Origin: Hymenoscyphus infarciens
Taxonomy: Eukaryota > Ascomycota > Leotiomycetes > Helotiales > Helotiaceae
Direction of reading: 5' to 3'
Assembly (NCBI GenBank): GCA_001414345.1
Contig: LLCB01000085.1
Coordinates: 1-64,000 of the forward strand
Length of the DNA stretch: 64,000 bases
Shown: positions 18,863 through 28,572 of the stretch, one piece after another
Layout: each line of letters opens with the position of its first letter
Numbering within the stretch: the first letter of the stretch is position 1
Program-made: the position numbers and the translations under genes
Notes under the pieces: generated by a model
Told to the model about the DNA's origin: nothing
Database searches by the model: none
What the model saw: the letters and a program-made list of their open reading frames with translations, nothing else

Positions 18863-21800
18863 ATGTCGTCGCGACCTCTTCATCCTCCAGATGCTTCCGA
18901 ATCACCCGTCGATGATTCCGATTCAGACCTTGACCTGGACATCCAAGAACTTGATCCAATTACCACAACCTCTCCCTCCACCACCGGCGGGCTCCGAGAT
19001 CGCAATACAAGAGAAGAGCGAAGAACGGGAAACATACCCCTCAGAAACCTGCGTATGGGTAGCTTGCGCGGGTTGGGGAAACGAAATCGCGGCTATGGGG
19101 ATTTGGGGAGACGGAGGGATACCGAGGGCGACGATTTAGAGGGACTTTTAGCAGACGATCAGGATGGAGACCCGAACCGGCTTTCGGGGGGCAGTCTTGC
19201 GGAGGACGATGCGCCATTGTTGCCGTCGAGTAGAGTGCGGCGGAAATCTAGCGTTGGCTCTCTCAAGGAACGATTAGGATCGCGGATACGTCTCCCAAGT
19301 TTTATATCCGGCTCACCAGCTTCTCAAGCGCCGCAAAACGACGATGAGATACATGATGAGGAGCATGATCCAGCCTCCTCGCGAACGGTCTCGGTTGGAG
19401 CAATCCAGTCCGCGCGATTTCCGGCCAATGCGGTATCGAATGCCAAATATACCCCCATAAGCTTTTTACCGCGAACCTTGTATAACGAATTCTCTTTCTT
19501 CTTCAACATGTACTTTTTGCTCGTTGCTCTTTCACAGGCGATTCCTGCGTTGCGTATAGGATACCTTTCGACTTATATTGTACCATTAGCGGGTGTTTTG
19601 GCAATTACTCTCGGCAAGGAGGCCTATGATGATATTGAAAGAAGACGGAGAGATTCAGAGGCCAATTCTGAAGGCTACACAGTCCTATCGTTTGACAGAC
19701 CTGGAACGGGAAATGCCGACAGATATCATGCCAAGAAAAAGTTGAAGTCCAAGGCAAATTCAAAGTCTAAAAGAAGGTCTTTGGCAGAAATGGATAGGTT
19801 ATCTGATATTCAGGAAGAGGAGGACAATGCAGAAAGTCAAGGAGTTCGCCCGTCACCAACTTCTGTTGTTCGTGAGGTGACGAAAACGGCGCGCGATTTG
19901 AAAGTTGGGGATGTTCTGAAACTGGGAAAGGACCAGCGTGTTCCTGCCGACGTAGTGATTCTGAAGAGTTATACGAATGAAGCCAGCCCAGTTGAGGAAA
20001 TTATAGACGGTGAAGTGAACAACGATAATTTACTCGTGGATCCAATATCAGATCCTCCCATCGACCAGACGAGCAGCAGTATAGTAGAAGCACGTGAGTC
20101 GACTTCAAAACTTGGAAACAGCCCGGCGGCGGACGCAGGAGGTGTGGGTGAAACTTTTATTCGAACAGATCAATTAGATGGAGAAACTGACTGGAAGCTT
20201 CGACTTGGATCTCCACTTACGCAACACCTTGATCCATCCGAGTTTACACGCCTACGTGTCGTGGCCGGAAAGCCAGACAAGAAGGTTAACGAATTCTTGG
20301 GTACTGTGGGGTTGTTGCCAAAAGGAGCCGGATATGATCCTCACGTTCCAAAATTGAGCCCTCTGAGTAATGAGGTTGGAGCCGATAGCAGCAATGAAAA
20401 TTCGGCTCCATTGACCATCGATAATACGGCTTGGGCCAACACGATTCTTGCTTCCAATGCGATCACATTAGCCGTTATTGTATATACTGGTCCCCAAACT
20501 CGATCAGCGCTCTCTACTTCTGCCTCGCGATCGAAAACTGGATTACTGGAATACGAAATCAATTCTCTTACGAAGATTTTGTGTGCCCTCACACTTACAT
20601 TGTCCATTGTGCTCGTCGCTCTAGAGGGCTTCGAGCATGTGGCGGGTGTTGAGTGGTATGTCAAAATCATGCGCTTTCTAGTCTTGTTTTCTACCATCGT
20701 GCCAATCAGTCTTCGTGTCAACCTAGACATGGGGAAAACGGTCTACTCCTCGTTCATTCAGCGAGATCAAGGCATTGAAGGCGCCGTCGTGAGAACCAGT
20801 ACCATTCCAGAAGAATTGGGTCGAATTGAATATTTACTCAGTGATAAGACTGGTACCTTAACGCAAAACGAAATGGAAATGAAGAAAATTCATGTTGGGA
20901 CGGTTTCCTACGCCAACGAAGCTATGGACGAAGTGGCTTCCTATATTAAGCAAGGATTCTCTGTTCCGGCACCTGCGGATGTTAATCAGCCACCAACCTT
21001 CATTACCCCCTCGTCTACTTTCCTCGCTTCCACCACTGTAACAGCAACGAGAACGAGAAGAGAAATTGGCTCTCGGGTTCGCGACGTCGTCCTTGCCTTG
21101 GGTATCTGCCACAATGTTACGCCAACCATCGAGGAAGAGAATGGCGAGACTATCACATCCTACCAAGCCTCCTCGCCTGATGAAATCGCAATCGTCAAAT
21201 GGACAGAGGCCGTTGGTCTGCGCCTTATTCATCGAGACCGCAATGGAATGACACTTCAGTCCGTCGATACTGGGCTCCCTGTCGTTCGAGTCAAGATTCT
21301 TGAGATATTCCCCTTCACGTCTGATGGAAAGCGAATGGGTATCATAGTTCAATTTCTAGACGGCTCAGAAACCTCATCAGCTGCAAATATCGAAGCTGGT
21401 GAGATTTGGTTCTTCCAGAAAGGAGCTGATACCGTCATGACTTCTATTGTTGCTTCCAACGATTGGCTTGATGAGGAAACCGCCAACATGGCCCGCGAGG
21501 GCTTGCGAACATTGGTTGTGGGCCGCAAAAAGATGTCAGTCCAGCAATACAAAGAGTTCGCCTCGAACTACAAGGAAGCCTCCGTAGCCATCAACAATCG
21601 TGATGCTGGTATGGCTCAAGTCGTTTCACATTATCTTGAGAAGGATCTTGAACTACTAGGTGTTACTGGTGTCGAAGATAAATTACAGAAGGACGTCAAG
21701 CCTTCATTAGAGCTCTTACGAAATGCCGGAATCAAGATCTGGATGTTGACTGGCGATAAAGTAGAAACTGCACGATGTGTAGCAGTAAGCGCCAAACTTG

Positions 21801-22924
21801 TCGCCCGAGGGCAATACATCCACACCATCGACAAACTGAAGCGAAAAGACCTCGCTCAAGATCATCTCGATTTTCTCAGAAGTAAACCAGATTCTTGTCT
21901 TCTCATCGACGGAGAGAGTCTCTCCTTGCTACTCACGCATTTCAAAATCGATTTCATCTCTCTTGCCGTAAAACTACCAGCCGTCGTCGCCTGTCGATGC
22001 TCACCGACTCAAAAAGCAGATGTCGCTCTCCTAATTCGGGATTTCACCAAGAAAAGAATCTGTTGTATTGGAGATGGCGGGAATGACGTTTCCATGATCC
22101 AAGCGGCCGATGTGGGTGTTGGTATCGTTGGCAAAGAGGGTCGACAAGCTTCTCTCGCTGCCGATTTCTCGATCACCCAGTTCTGTCATCTGACAAAACT
22201 TTTGGTTTGGCATGGTCGCAACAGTTACAAGCGAAGTGCTAAACTCGCACAATTCGTTATCCATCGTGGTCTCATTATTAGTGTTTGTCAAACTATGTAC
22301 AGCATAGCCATAAAGTTCGAACCCGAGGGTCTTTACAAAGATTGGCTCCTCGTGGGATACGCGACCGTTTACACCATGGCTCCCGTCTTCTCGCTTGTTC
22401 TCGATAAAGACGTGGATGAGAAACTCGCCAACCTCTACCCAGAGCTCTACAAGGAATTAACCACCGGTGCCTCCCTCTCCTACCGCACATTCTTCGTCTG
22501 GGTCTTCGTCTCGATATATCAAGGTGGTATGATCCAAGGACTCTCCCAGATATTGACGGAAGTCGATGGACCCCGCATGGTCGCAGTTAGTTTCACGGTG
22601 TTGGTCCTGAATGAGCTTTGTATGGTTGCGATTGAGATTACGACTTGGCATCCGGTAATGATTTTTAGTCTTGTGGGGACGCTGCTTGTCTATTTGGGGA
22701 GTATACCGTTTCTTGGTGGGTACTTTGATTTGGAGTTTATTGTTACTTGGTATGTTCTTCCCCCTCCCTCTCTTTTGCTATATGAATTGGGGCTAATGAT
22801 GGGTAGGGGATTTGTGTGGAGGGTTGCTGCTATTGGGGCTATTTCGTTGATTCCTCCCTATGCGGGGAAATTGATCCGGAGGGCGATTAAACCTCCTAGT
22901 TATCGGAAGGTGCAGGGGATTTGA
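18863..22924 (+). CDS. neo1: Neo1-type P4-ATPase (phospholipid flippase)
   Basis: ATG at 18863. A 57-nt in-frame intron (22750-22806, GTATGT..GCTAATG..GGTAG) reduces 1353 open codons to a likely 1334 aa. It moves aminophospholipids to the cytosolic leaflet in Golgi and endosomal membranes (known role of yeast Neo1/ATP9A). Motifs: DGET near residue 437 (P4-type in place of TGES), VPISLRVNLDMGK in membrane span 4, phosphorylated Asp 661 in DKTGTLTQ, and GDGGNDVSMIQAAD near 1070. The first 180 residues are acidic and disordered. An extra K/R-rich insert lies near 285-310. The C-terminus PPSYRKVQ is typical of Neo1. The divergent neighbour SEC16 also works in ER-Golgi traffic. Confidence 0.93.
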   Translation: MSSRPLHPPDASESPVDDSDSDLDLDIQELDPITTTSPSTTGGLRDRNTREERRTGNIPLRNLRMGSLRGLGKRNRGYGDLGRRRDTEGDDLEGLLADDQDGDPNRLSGGSLAEDDAPLLPSSRVRRKSSVGSLKERLGSRIRLPSFISGSPASQAPQNDDEIHDEEHDPASSRTVSVGAIQSARFPANAVSNAKYTPISFLPRTLYNEFSFFFNMYFLLVALSQAIPALRIGYLSTYIVPLAGVLAITLGKEAYDDIERRRRDSEANSEGYTVLSFDRPGTGNADRYHAKKKLKSKANSKSKRRSLAEMDRLSDIQEEEDNAESQGVRPSPTSVVREVTKTARDLKVGDVLKLGKDQRVPADVVILKSYTNEASPVEEIIDGEVNNDNLLVDPISDPPIDQTSSSIVEARESTSKLGNSPAADAGGVGETFIRTDQLDGETDWKLRLGSPLTQHLDPSEFTRLRVVAGKPDKKVNEFLGTVGLLPKGAGYDPHVPKLSPLSNEVGADSSNENSAPLTIDNTAWANTILASNAITLAVIVYTGPQTRSALSTSASRSKTGLLEYEINSLTKILCALTLTLSIVLVALEGFEHVAGVEWYVKIMRFLVLFSTIVPISLRVNLDMGKTVYSSFIQRDQGIEGAVVRTSTIPEELGRIEYLLSDKTGTLTQNEMEMKKIHVGTVSYANEAMDEVASYIKQGFSVPAPADVNQPPTFITPSSTFLASTTVTATRTRREIGSRVRDVVLALGICHNVTPTIEEENGETITSYQASSPDEIAIVKWTEAVGLRLIHRDRNGMTLQSVDTGLPVVRVKILEIFPFTSDGKRMGIIVQFLDGSETSSAANIEAGEIWFFQKGADTVMTSIVASNDWLDEETANMAREGLRTLVVGRKKMSVQQYKEFASNYKEASVAINNRDAGMAQVVSHYLEKDLELLGVTGVEDKLQKDVKPSLELLRNAGIKIWMLTGDKVETARCVAVSAKLVARGQYIHTIDKLKRKDLAQDHLDFLRSKPDSCLLIDGESLSLLLTHFKIDFISLAVKLPAVVACRCSPTQKADVALLIRDFTKKRICCIGDGGNDVSMIQAADVGVGIVGKEGRQASLAADFSITQFCHLTKLLVWHGRNSYKRSAKLAQFVIHRGLIISVCQTMYSIAIKFEPEGLYKDWLLVGYATVYTMAPVFSLVLDKDVDEKLANLYPELYKELTTGASLSYRTFFVWVFVSIYQGGMIQGLSQILTEVDGPRMVAVSFTVLVLNELCMVAIEITTWHPVMIFSLVGTLLVYLGSIPFLGGYFDLEFIVTWYVLPPPSLLLYELGLMMGRGFVWRVAAIGAISLIPPYAGKLIRRAIKPPSYRKVQGI
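22750..22806 (+). other. In-frame intron of NEO1
   Basis: Donor GTATGT, branch GCTAAT, acceptor GTAG; 57 nt without a stop. Splicing gives VTWGFVWRV, which reads as a normal membrane border, whereas retention adds 19 unlikely residues. Confidence 0.75.
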
Positions 22925-24140
22925 GGGGCTTTCTTCTTTGCGCGCGCGCGTGACAGAGAGAGGTGGTTTGATGCTTTTTAGTCTAGGGGTGCATAGCGAT
23001 GGTGTTTTAGAGGTTCAATTTGATTTTCGTTGTCTTTTTTTTTTGAGTAAATGGTATCTCTTATTCTTTTTAGCTTTTTTAGTCCCCCCCCCCTTTTTTT
23101 CTTCTTCCTCTAGGGGATTGTGAAATTGAGGCTTCTTTGGTGTGGAAATTCCTTGTGGTTAAAAAGCTCCTACGCTTGTAATCATTTTGGAATAGCGACT
23201 AATCAACTGAAAATCTCAGACCCCGGAGGGGAAGAGGGGGGAGGTGATGGAGTCAAGCTTCCAAGAGAGAAAAGCTCGTTTTTGAGATATTGCTCATCGG
23301 ATATTTGTTTGGAACTCTTCTTTTTGGGGGGGTTTCGAACTTGATACCGGGTTTACTAGATATGGGTAAGTGCCTTTGGAATCGTTTCTTCGTTTGAGTG
23401 AGAATAGAGGAGGCTAGCTGAATGTCGACGTCATTACTAAATTATCTTAATGTAAGTTACTAAAGGCTTGCAGGGTGGAGTGGTAAATGATTTAAGGTGG
23501 CAAGAGGTGATGTACACGCACTTCAAAAGCGGCGCAAGTAAGTGGAAAGTGTAGGTTCCATAAGTGGTTTTAGTCAGAAGAGAAGGTAAGTAGAATCCGT
23601 TATATACCGAGGCGGCCTTTCTTGCTCTTCTCTCGATGCTCCCGACTCTCTCTACTCTTCTACTCCCTTACTTTCTTGATTTGCCCCCCCCCCGCTTCTG
23701 GAAGATAAGAAAGTGAGAGAGGTAGGGTGTTGGTAGCTGTAAGACAAATTGAACGACGGCCACAATCGAATTATGATGTTTTAGTATCGAGAAAAACTGT
23801 TGAGGAATTTAATGACCTGGTTTCTCAGCTCTAAAGTAGTTGTAGATTATAGTTTAAAACACCAGGGACTGAAGGAATTCGTGATCATATTCTCGAAGTA
23901 CATACACTTCTGTAATTTTTCTAAATCCTTTGGAACAATGAATATATTATAAGCTTAATTATTTAAGCCTTTTGAGATATTGGAATCGAGGTATCGAGTC
24001 TCGGATGAACAATGGAAGGAGTAATTCGCTAGTTACGAATTCCTGTAACCCCCTGGTGAAAGACTGGAAGCAAGAGGTGCCTAAGTTCGTTCTGTAATTT
24101 GAGGGCTTCAGTCTTATCTCATATATTTTTTTGTTGAGAA
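22925..24140. other. Gene-free stretch
   Basis: NEO1 3' flank with T-rich and C-rich homopolymers near 23030-23100 and 23685. Further on the sequence becomes A+T-rich. No coding signal was recognised on either strand. Confidence 0.4.
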
Positions 24141-24864
24141 TATCCCTTCAGTTATCCTTACACCCTACGTGTAGACGCGTTCAGCAGTCCGGTTTGAAAC
24201 TACTCTCATTTGGGGTAGTTTTAGACTAAAATCTAGGTAGCTTTAAACTACGATGCTGCTAAACCAGTTTAGGAGTGCCAAGATATCAAAATCCGAATTA
24301 AAGCTATTTACACCTCTTTCTACCTCTTTATTTAATCTCTCTCGCTCTCTTATATACTTAATAACTTCTATCTTATAGAATTCTTTCTTATATAGCTAAT
24401 TACTACTATAAATAGGTATATTATACTACTTATACTAACTCTTAGTTTAACGTATATAAGGTAGGCGCGTCGTATACTTAAGAGGCCTTCTTTTTAAGAG
24501 GCCTTTTTTAGTAGCTTTTAAGGCTCTTTTAGTAGACTTTTTATTACTAGGAGTAGCATTAGCCTTACGCTATCCTAGAGGAGGCATATTAAGTAAAAGA
24601 AGAATAGAAGAGTATAAAAGTAGCGGTGGAAGTAGTAGAAGTAGATAGAGCTAACTTATACTGAAATGATTATTTTTTTAGTAGAGCTTTTTAAATATAA
24701 GATTATAGGTAAATTATTATTAAATTTCTATATCGTTATATACTTTGGTAGAGTTTAAAGAATAAGATAATAATTTAAATATTTAGTCGCGTTAGAGCTA
24801 GAAATGTAAGGTTAGAACCGCATTCTACTAAATTACATAGGGTGTAAGAATAACTAAAGAGATA
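24141..24864. mobile_element. RIP-like degraded TIR transposon, ~0.72 kb
   Basis: Terminal inverted repeats of about 30 bp: left 24141-24170 (contains AGTTATCCTTACACCCTA) and right 24835-24864 (its complement contains AGTTATTCTTACACCCTA). All four mismatches between the ends are C/T transitions. The ends sit next to TA dinucleotides, compatible with a Tc1/mariner-type TA target site. The interior is A+T-rich with no transposase frame left, so it is either a decayed or a non-autonomous element. Confidence 0.6.
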
Positions 24865-25009
24865 AAAGAGAGGATAGCTCTTACTTAGACTGTTATATTT
24901 TAGTTATTGATATGCTTACTATCTTGAGAACTTGAATTCACTGAGGAGAAAGTGGCTTAAAGTAGCTTATGACTATGAGTTCCACGTCAACTTATAGCCT
25001 AGAGTTTAA

Positions 25010-25870
25010 GACTCGCTTAGCTAGCGCTTGCTAGAGCTCTCTATCTATAAGGAGCTGCTCTTACTCGACCTCCATAGACAGAACGTCAAAGTCTTTACCT
25101 CATAAAAGACAACCAAAGACACAAGGGATGTTTCTGGCTTACTTGTAACTTTTTTGGCCCCCAAAAATATGACTGTTGGCTTACTGGATAGATACAAACA
25201 TTGATCTAATAGATTCACCGAGGTGAAAAGGTGGCTTGAACCTCCTTTATACGGTGGCTTAGACTCGACTCGCTTAGCTAGCGCTTTCTAGCTTCTTTCA
25301 ATTTTCTGCTCTTAGCGAATGTCAAGCTCATTCTCATCGACATATCGTGGAACAAAGACAAGAAACAAACACATCTTGTCTCAACAAACCTCTTCTATCA
25401 TTCGTTTTCTTCAAATATCTCTTGGAAGTCCTCATATATATCATCATCTTTCCCATAGGGGTCCTATAGTTCTTCATCTTCCCACCACCATAGGACAACC
25501 GCGACGCCTACCTACCTTTCCTCGCTGTTATAGCAAGTAGCTACCTTCTCCTCCTCTGTTAGAACCAGTGGACCGATTAGACTTGTTCTACAAATACTCT
25601 CGCCGAGAGAAACGAATACTTACCTCGGTACGATTCTCGATATACACTGCTACGAGGTTCAATTTCTACATCTCCTATAGGGTCTGGGATTACATTATAT
25701 TTTTGAAAGGGCCTGGGACTCACACGCATGTTGTAACTACTTTGATAATTGTTTATTACTTGTATCCGTGGCACGTATTTGCACGGTTTGGAAAGCATTG
25801 GATGCGGAGAAGGAAGAGTGGATTGAGGAACAGAGTGAGGGTTTCGATACGGATTGTGAGAAGGAAGTGA
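25010..25870 (+). pseudogene. Third, decayed copy of the membrane-protein family
   Basis: A leader at about 25010-25128 (CTCGCTTAGCTAGCGC, then AAAGACACAAGGGATG) closely matches the leader of the copy at 10371, but its frame stops after six codons. A second CTCGCTTAGCTAGCGC block stands at about 25270. Body homology resumes at about 25375 (CTTCTATC..TTCTTCAAATATCTC) and is clearest at 25568-25660, where the translation DRLDLFYKYSRREKR aligns with the loop of the intact protein at 8183-8833 (DLLNKFNWAPRAKR) and with DRLNLFYYTTRRDK of the decayed copy. Stops and frame changes break it. A functional spliced version is possible but I could not build one. Confidence 0.5.
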
Positions 25871-26347
25871 AATTGTCATGCGAGGGACTTTGATACTTGA
25901 GTCGATCACTTAGTAAATATCAAACAGGCCATCGTCAAACATCGAGTAAGCTGTATCATGTTGGGGACCAAAAGTTTCATGATTTCTTAAAGGCCTTCTG
26001 GATTGAAAATATGTGATATTTCATAACTCGCGATTAGTTTGAGTTAAACTTGAATTCGCTACGAGTGTGGTGGGAATGGAATACTTCGTTCCTCTCAACA
26101 ACGCTCGTAAATACAGTATGAAACCACCACCTACTGTCCAAACCAGATCAAACCCTACTTTACTGTTAATTGCCCATTAGAGGGTCATTCTAGATTTTTT
26201 CTGGATTTAGCCTTCCATTTTTGGGAGTACTGTTGGTCATTTTGGAAACAATGTCAAGCCTCACCTCACCGCCTTTGCAGCTCCACCCCCTTGCAACCCG
26301 GCAGAATGACCACGCCAATTTCCTTGTGAACCTTCAATTCTTCCTTA
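25871..26347. other. Intergenic, CYC2-like promoter region
   Basis: 477 bp between the decayed copy and the oxidoreductase gene. No gene or recognised site seen. Confidence 0.35.
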
Positions 26348-27676
26348 ATGGAACGCGCAAGGGTTTTCTCGACGCGATGGCTTTCCAGATATACCGCAGA
26401 TATCGGAATGATAAGGACGAATCGACTGACACCATCACTTGTTTACCGCCCTAATATCGATGTCCAGCGCCACCCCTCGTGGGGAGCATCGCAGGCTCGA
26501 TCCTACCTACGGATTCATAGCCCGAGAGGAGGGATTGAATATTTGGGTACGAATGCCCGCGGCTTTGGGGGGAGCAGAGTAAATGGAGGCAGGGTGAGGG
26601 GTGTTTACACGACGCAAGTTCGAGGGTTTTCTGGGACAGCTTGTCAAAAAACAGGCCCCGATTGGAGCAAAAGGGAAACGCTTTCCACCAAAGAGAAAGT
26701 AGTGAGCGTCCTAGCCAAGATGATAGCAATGTCTATCATGCTGTACGGTGGTTATCGTTTAGCAAAGTACCTCGAAGTCATACCCAAACACTATTATTCC
26801 AAAGACAATGAACACCCCGTCTTCGATCACCCCCGCTTCACGCCCTTCGAAATCGTCAAGAGGGAACAAGTCTCCGCAACAAGCGTCGTCCTCACGCTCC
26901 GACCGAAAAGAGGGAAAGGCAAGGGAGTGGATGATCCATATGGCAGAGAATGGGATGTGGGAACTTGGAGTGTGGAGTTTAAACAACCTGAGTTGATGAT
27001 TGCTCGGGAGTACACGCCTTTACCGCCTGTACCGCAACCAAAGGAGGGGGAGGAGGCGGATCTCAGGTTTCTGATAAGGAAGGAGGTTGGTGGGGAGATG
27101 AGTGGCTATCTTTTTTCCCTCCCTGAGGGATATGTTTTGAATTTGAGGGGACCGAAGGAGGAGTATCGTCTGAGAATTAGTTCGGGGCCGTGGGCTAGGG
27201 AGGTGGTGTTTTTGGCTGGCGGCACGGGTATTGCGACTGCGTTGCAGGTTGCTCATATCCTTCTAGACAGGGGGAATGCTGCGAGAGAAGAGCATAAACC
27301 GAAAATCAAAATTCTATGGTCGAATCGTCGGACGGAAGATCGGAGGCAATCGGGACCTGTTCTTGAAGCTATCGCAGATCTCAAACTTAAACATCAGGGG
27401 AACTTCGATGTCACGTATCTTGTTGATGAGGAAGGGACGTTCGTAAATTCGCAAGTTATTGCGAAGGCGATGAGGACTACGGAACCTACTAAACCGACTG
27501 CTCTTCATTCGAAGACGCAGACTCACATGGTTCTGGTTTCGGGACCGCAGGGTTATGTGGAGCATATTGCTGGTGCTAAGAAATGGAAAGATGGGAAGGA
27601 ACAACAGGGTCCGGTGGGAGGTTTACTAGAGAAGATGGGTGTTAGGTCGACGAGATGGACTGTTTGGAAACTCTGA
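26348..27676 (+). CDS. cyc2: Cyc2-like mitochondrial FAD oxidoreductase
   Basis: 442 aa, single exon, ATG at 26348. The N-terminal ~110 residues are Arg/Ser-rich without acidic runs, as expected for a mitochondrial targeting sequence. A membrane segment follows near 122-142 (VVSVLAKMIAMSIMLYGGY). Then comes a ferredoxin-reductase-type module: FAD-binding barrel around residues 165-285 with AREYTPLPP (the R-x-Y-[ST] flavin motif) and a nucleotide-binding half with AGGTGIATALQVAHILL and SGPQGYVEHIAG. Yeast Cyc2 is an inner-membrane redox protein that helps haem attachment to cytochrome c; assignment rests on domain order and C-terminal GPVGGLLEKMG-type ending. Confident in the family, less so in strict orthology. 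Confidence 0.8.
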   Translation: MERARVFSTRWLSRYTADIGMIRTNRLTPSLVYRPNIDVQRHPSWGASQARSYLRIHSPRGGIEYLGTNARGFGGSRVNGGRVRGVYTTQVRGFSGTACQKTGPDWSKRETLSTKEKVVSVLAKMIAMSIMLYGGYRLAKYLEVIPKHYYSKDNEHPVFDHPRFTPFEIVKREQVSATSVVLTLRPKRGKGKGVDDPYGREWDVGTWSVEFKQPELMIAREYTPLPPVPQPKEGEEADLRFLIRKEVGGEMSGYLFSLPEGYVLNLRGPKEEYRLRISSGPWAREVVFLAGGTGIATALQVAHILLDRGNAAREEHKPKIKILWSNRRTEDRRQSGPVLEAIADLKLKHQGNFDVTYLVDEEGTFVNSQVIAKAMRTTEPTKPTALHSKTQTHMVLVSGPQGYVEHIAGAKKWKDGKEQQGPVGGLLEKMGVRSTRWTVWKL

Positions 27677-28572
27677 GAGAGTAATGTTGGTGGTGTATTG
27701 GTGTGTGTGTGATTTTTTGCTTTTCACCTCAATACCCGTTGGGATATTTGAGGAAGGATGTATCATTAGAGGGCTGTGTATGACTACGGGGCATCGGATT
27801 GGGATACAAAAAAGTGTGCCGGGTGACACCTTTGGTTTTTAGTGAGTTAGAGCACTAGGAACTCAGGGAACTTGTACTTCCTTGGATATTTTGATTCAAT
27901 ACAATATACATTTCAAAACAAGGGGTTGGTGTAATAGTCTGTTACTCCCCTCTTTAAATTTCTTTCCTCGCCTTAATTTCATTCGTCGCGAGCAAAAGGG
28001 AAGAAACATGGGCTTTGCTCCGAGTACGCCTCCTTTACTTTGATTATGCGTATGAGTCAAGGATAATTACTTATATTGTCTAAGAAGGTTTAGAAAAATG
28101 AGAAACTCTCTATTCTTCTAAACGTTTTCTTGGAATATTTCCTGAGTTCTCACGGAAATCCTAAGGCAATTGAGGGATGGGGTGTCCTCGGAGCAAAGCT
28201 TAGGACTCTTACCTCTACCAGAAAAACTCAGGCAATTTAATCTTCTCGAACGGACATTCTCATATAATTATATAAACCGCTGAACAATTACACGTTCGTT
28301 TGGGACTACAACCTCGTTTGTCGCGAATTCCCATTTTTCCTTTCATTCTTTTTCTTGGCAGCCTTCTGTGGTGTGATGAGAAGGTTACACAACTTGAGGC
28401 GCAGTTTGGACAAGGCTTATCAGAAATGTCCGATCCAATCATTCATACACTTGAAGCCTTGTTGTTCTACGAGGGGCTGAGTTGCGGGCGAAACGGGCCT
28501 GTTAAGAGCTGGAGACTCCCTTCCACGTTTATGGTTTCACTTCACATTCAACACTCTGAAAATCGGGAAAAG
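27677..28572. other. Intergenic, no gene seen
   Basis: 3' flank of the CYC2-like gene and 5' flank of the next gene. The frame of the next gene is open from 28300, but that start is TTG; the ATG at 28573 is preferred, with in-frame ATGs at 28426 and 28531 possible. Confidence 0.35.
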
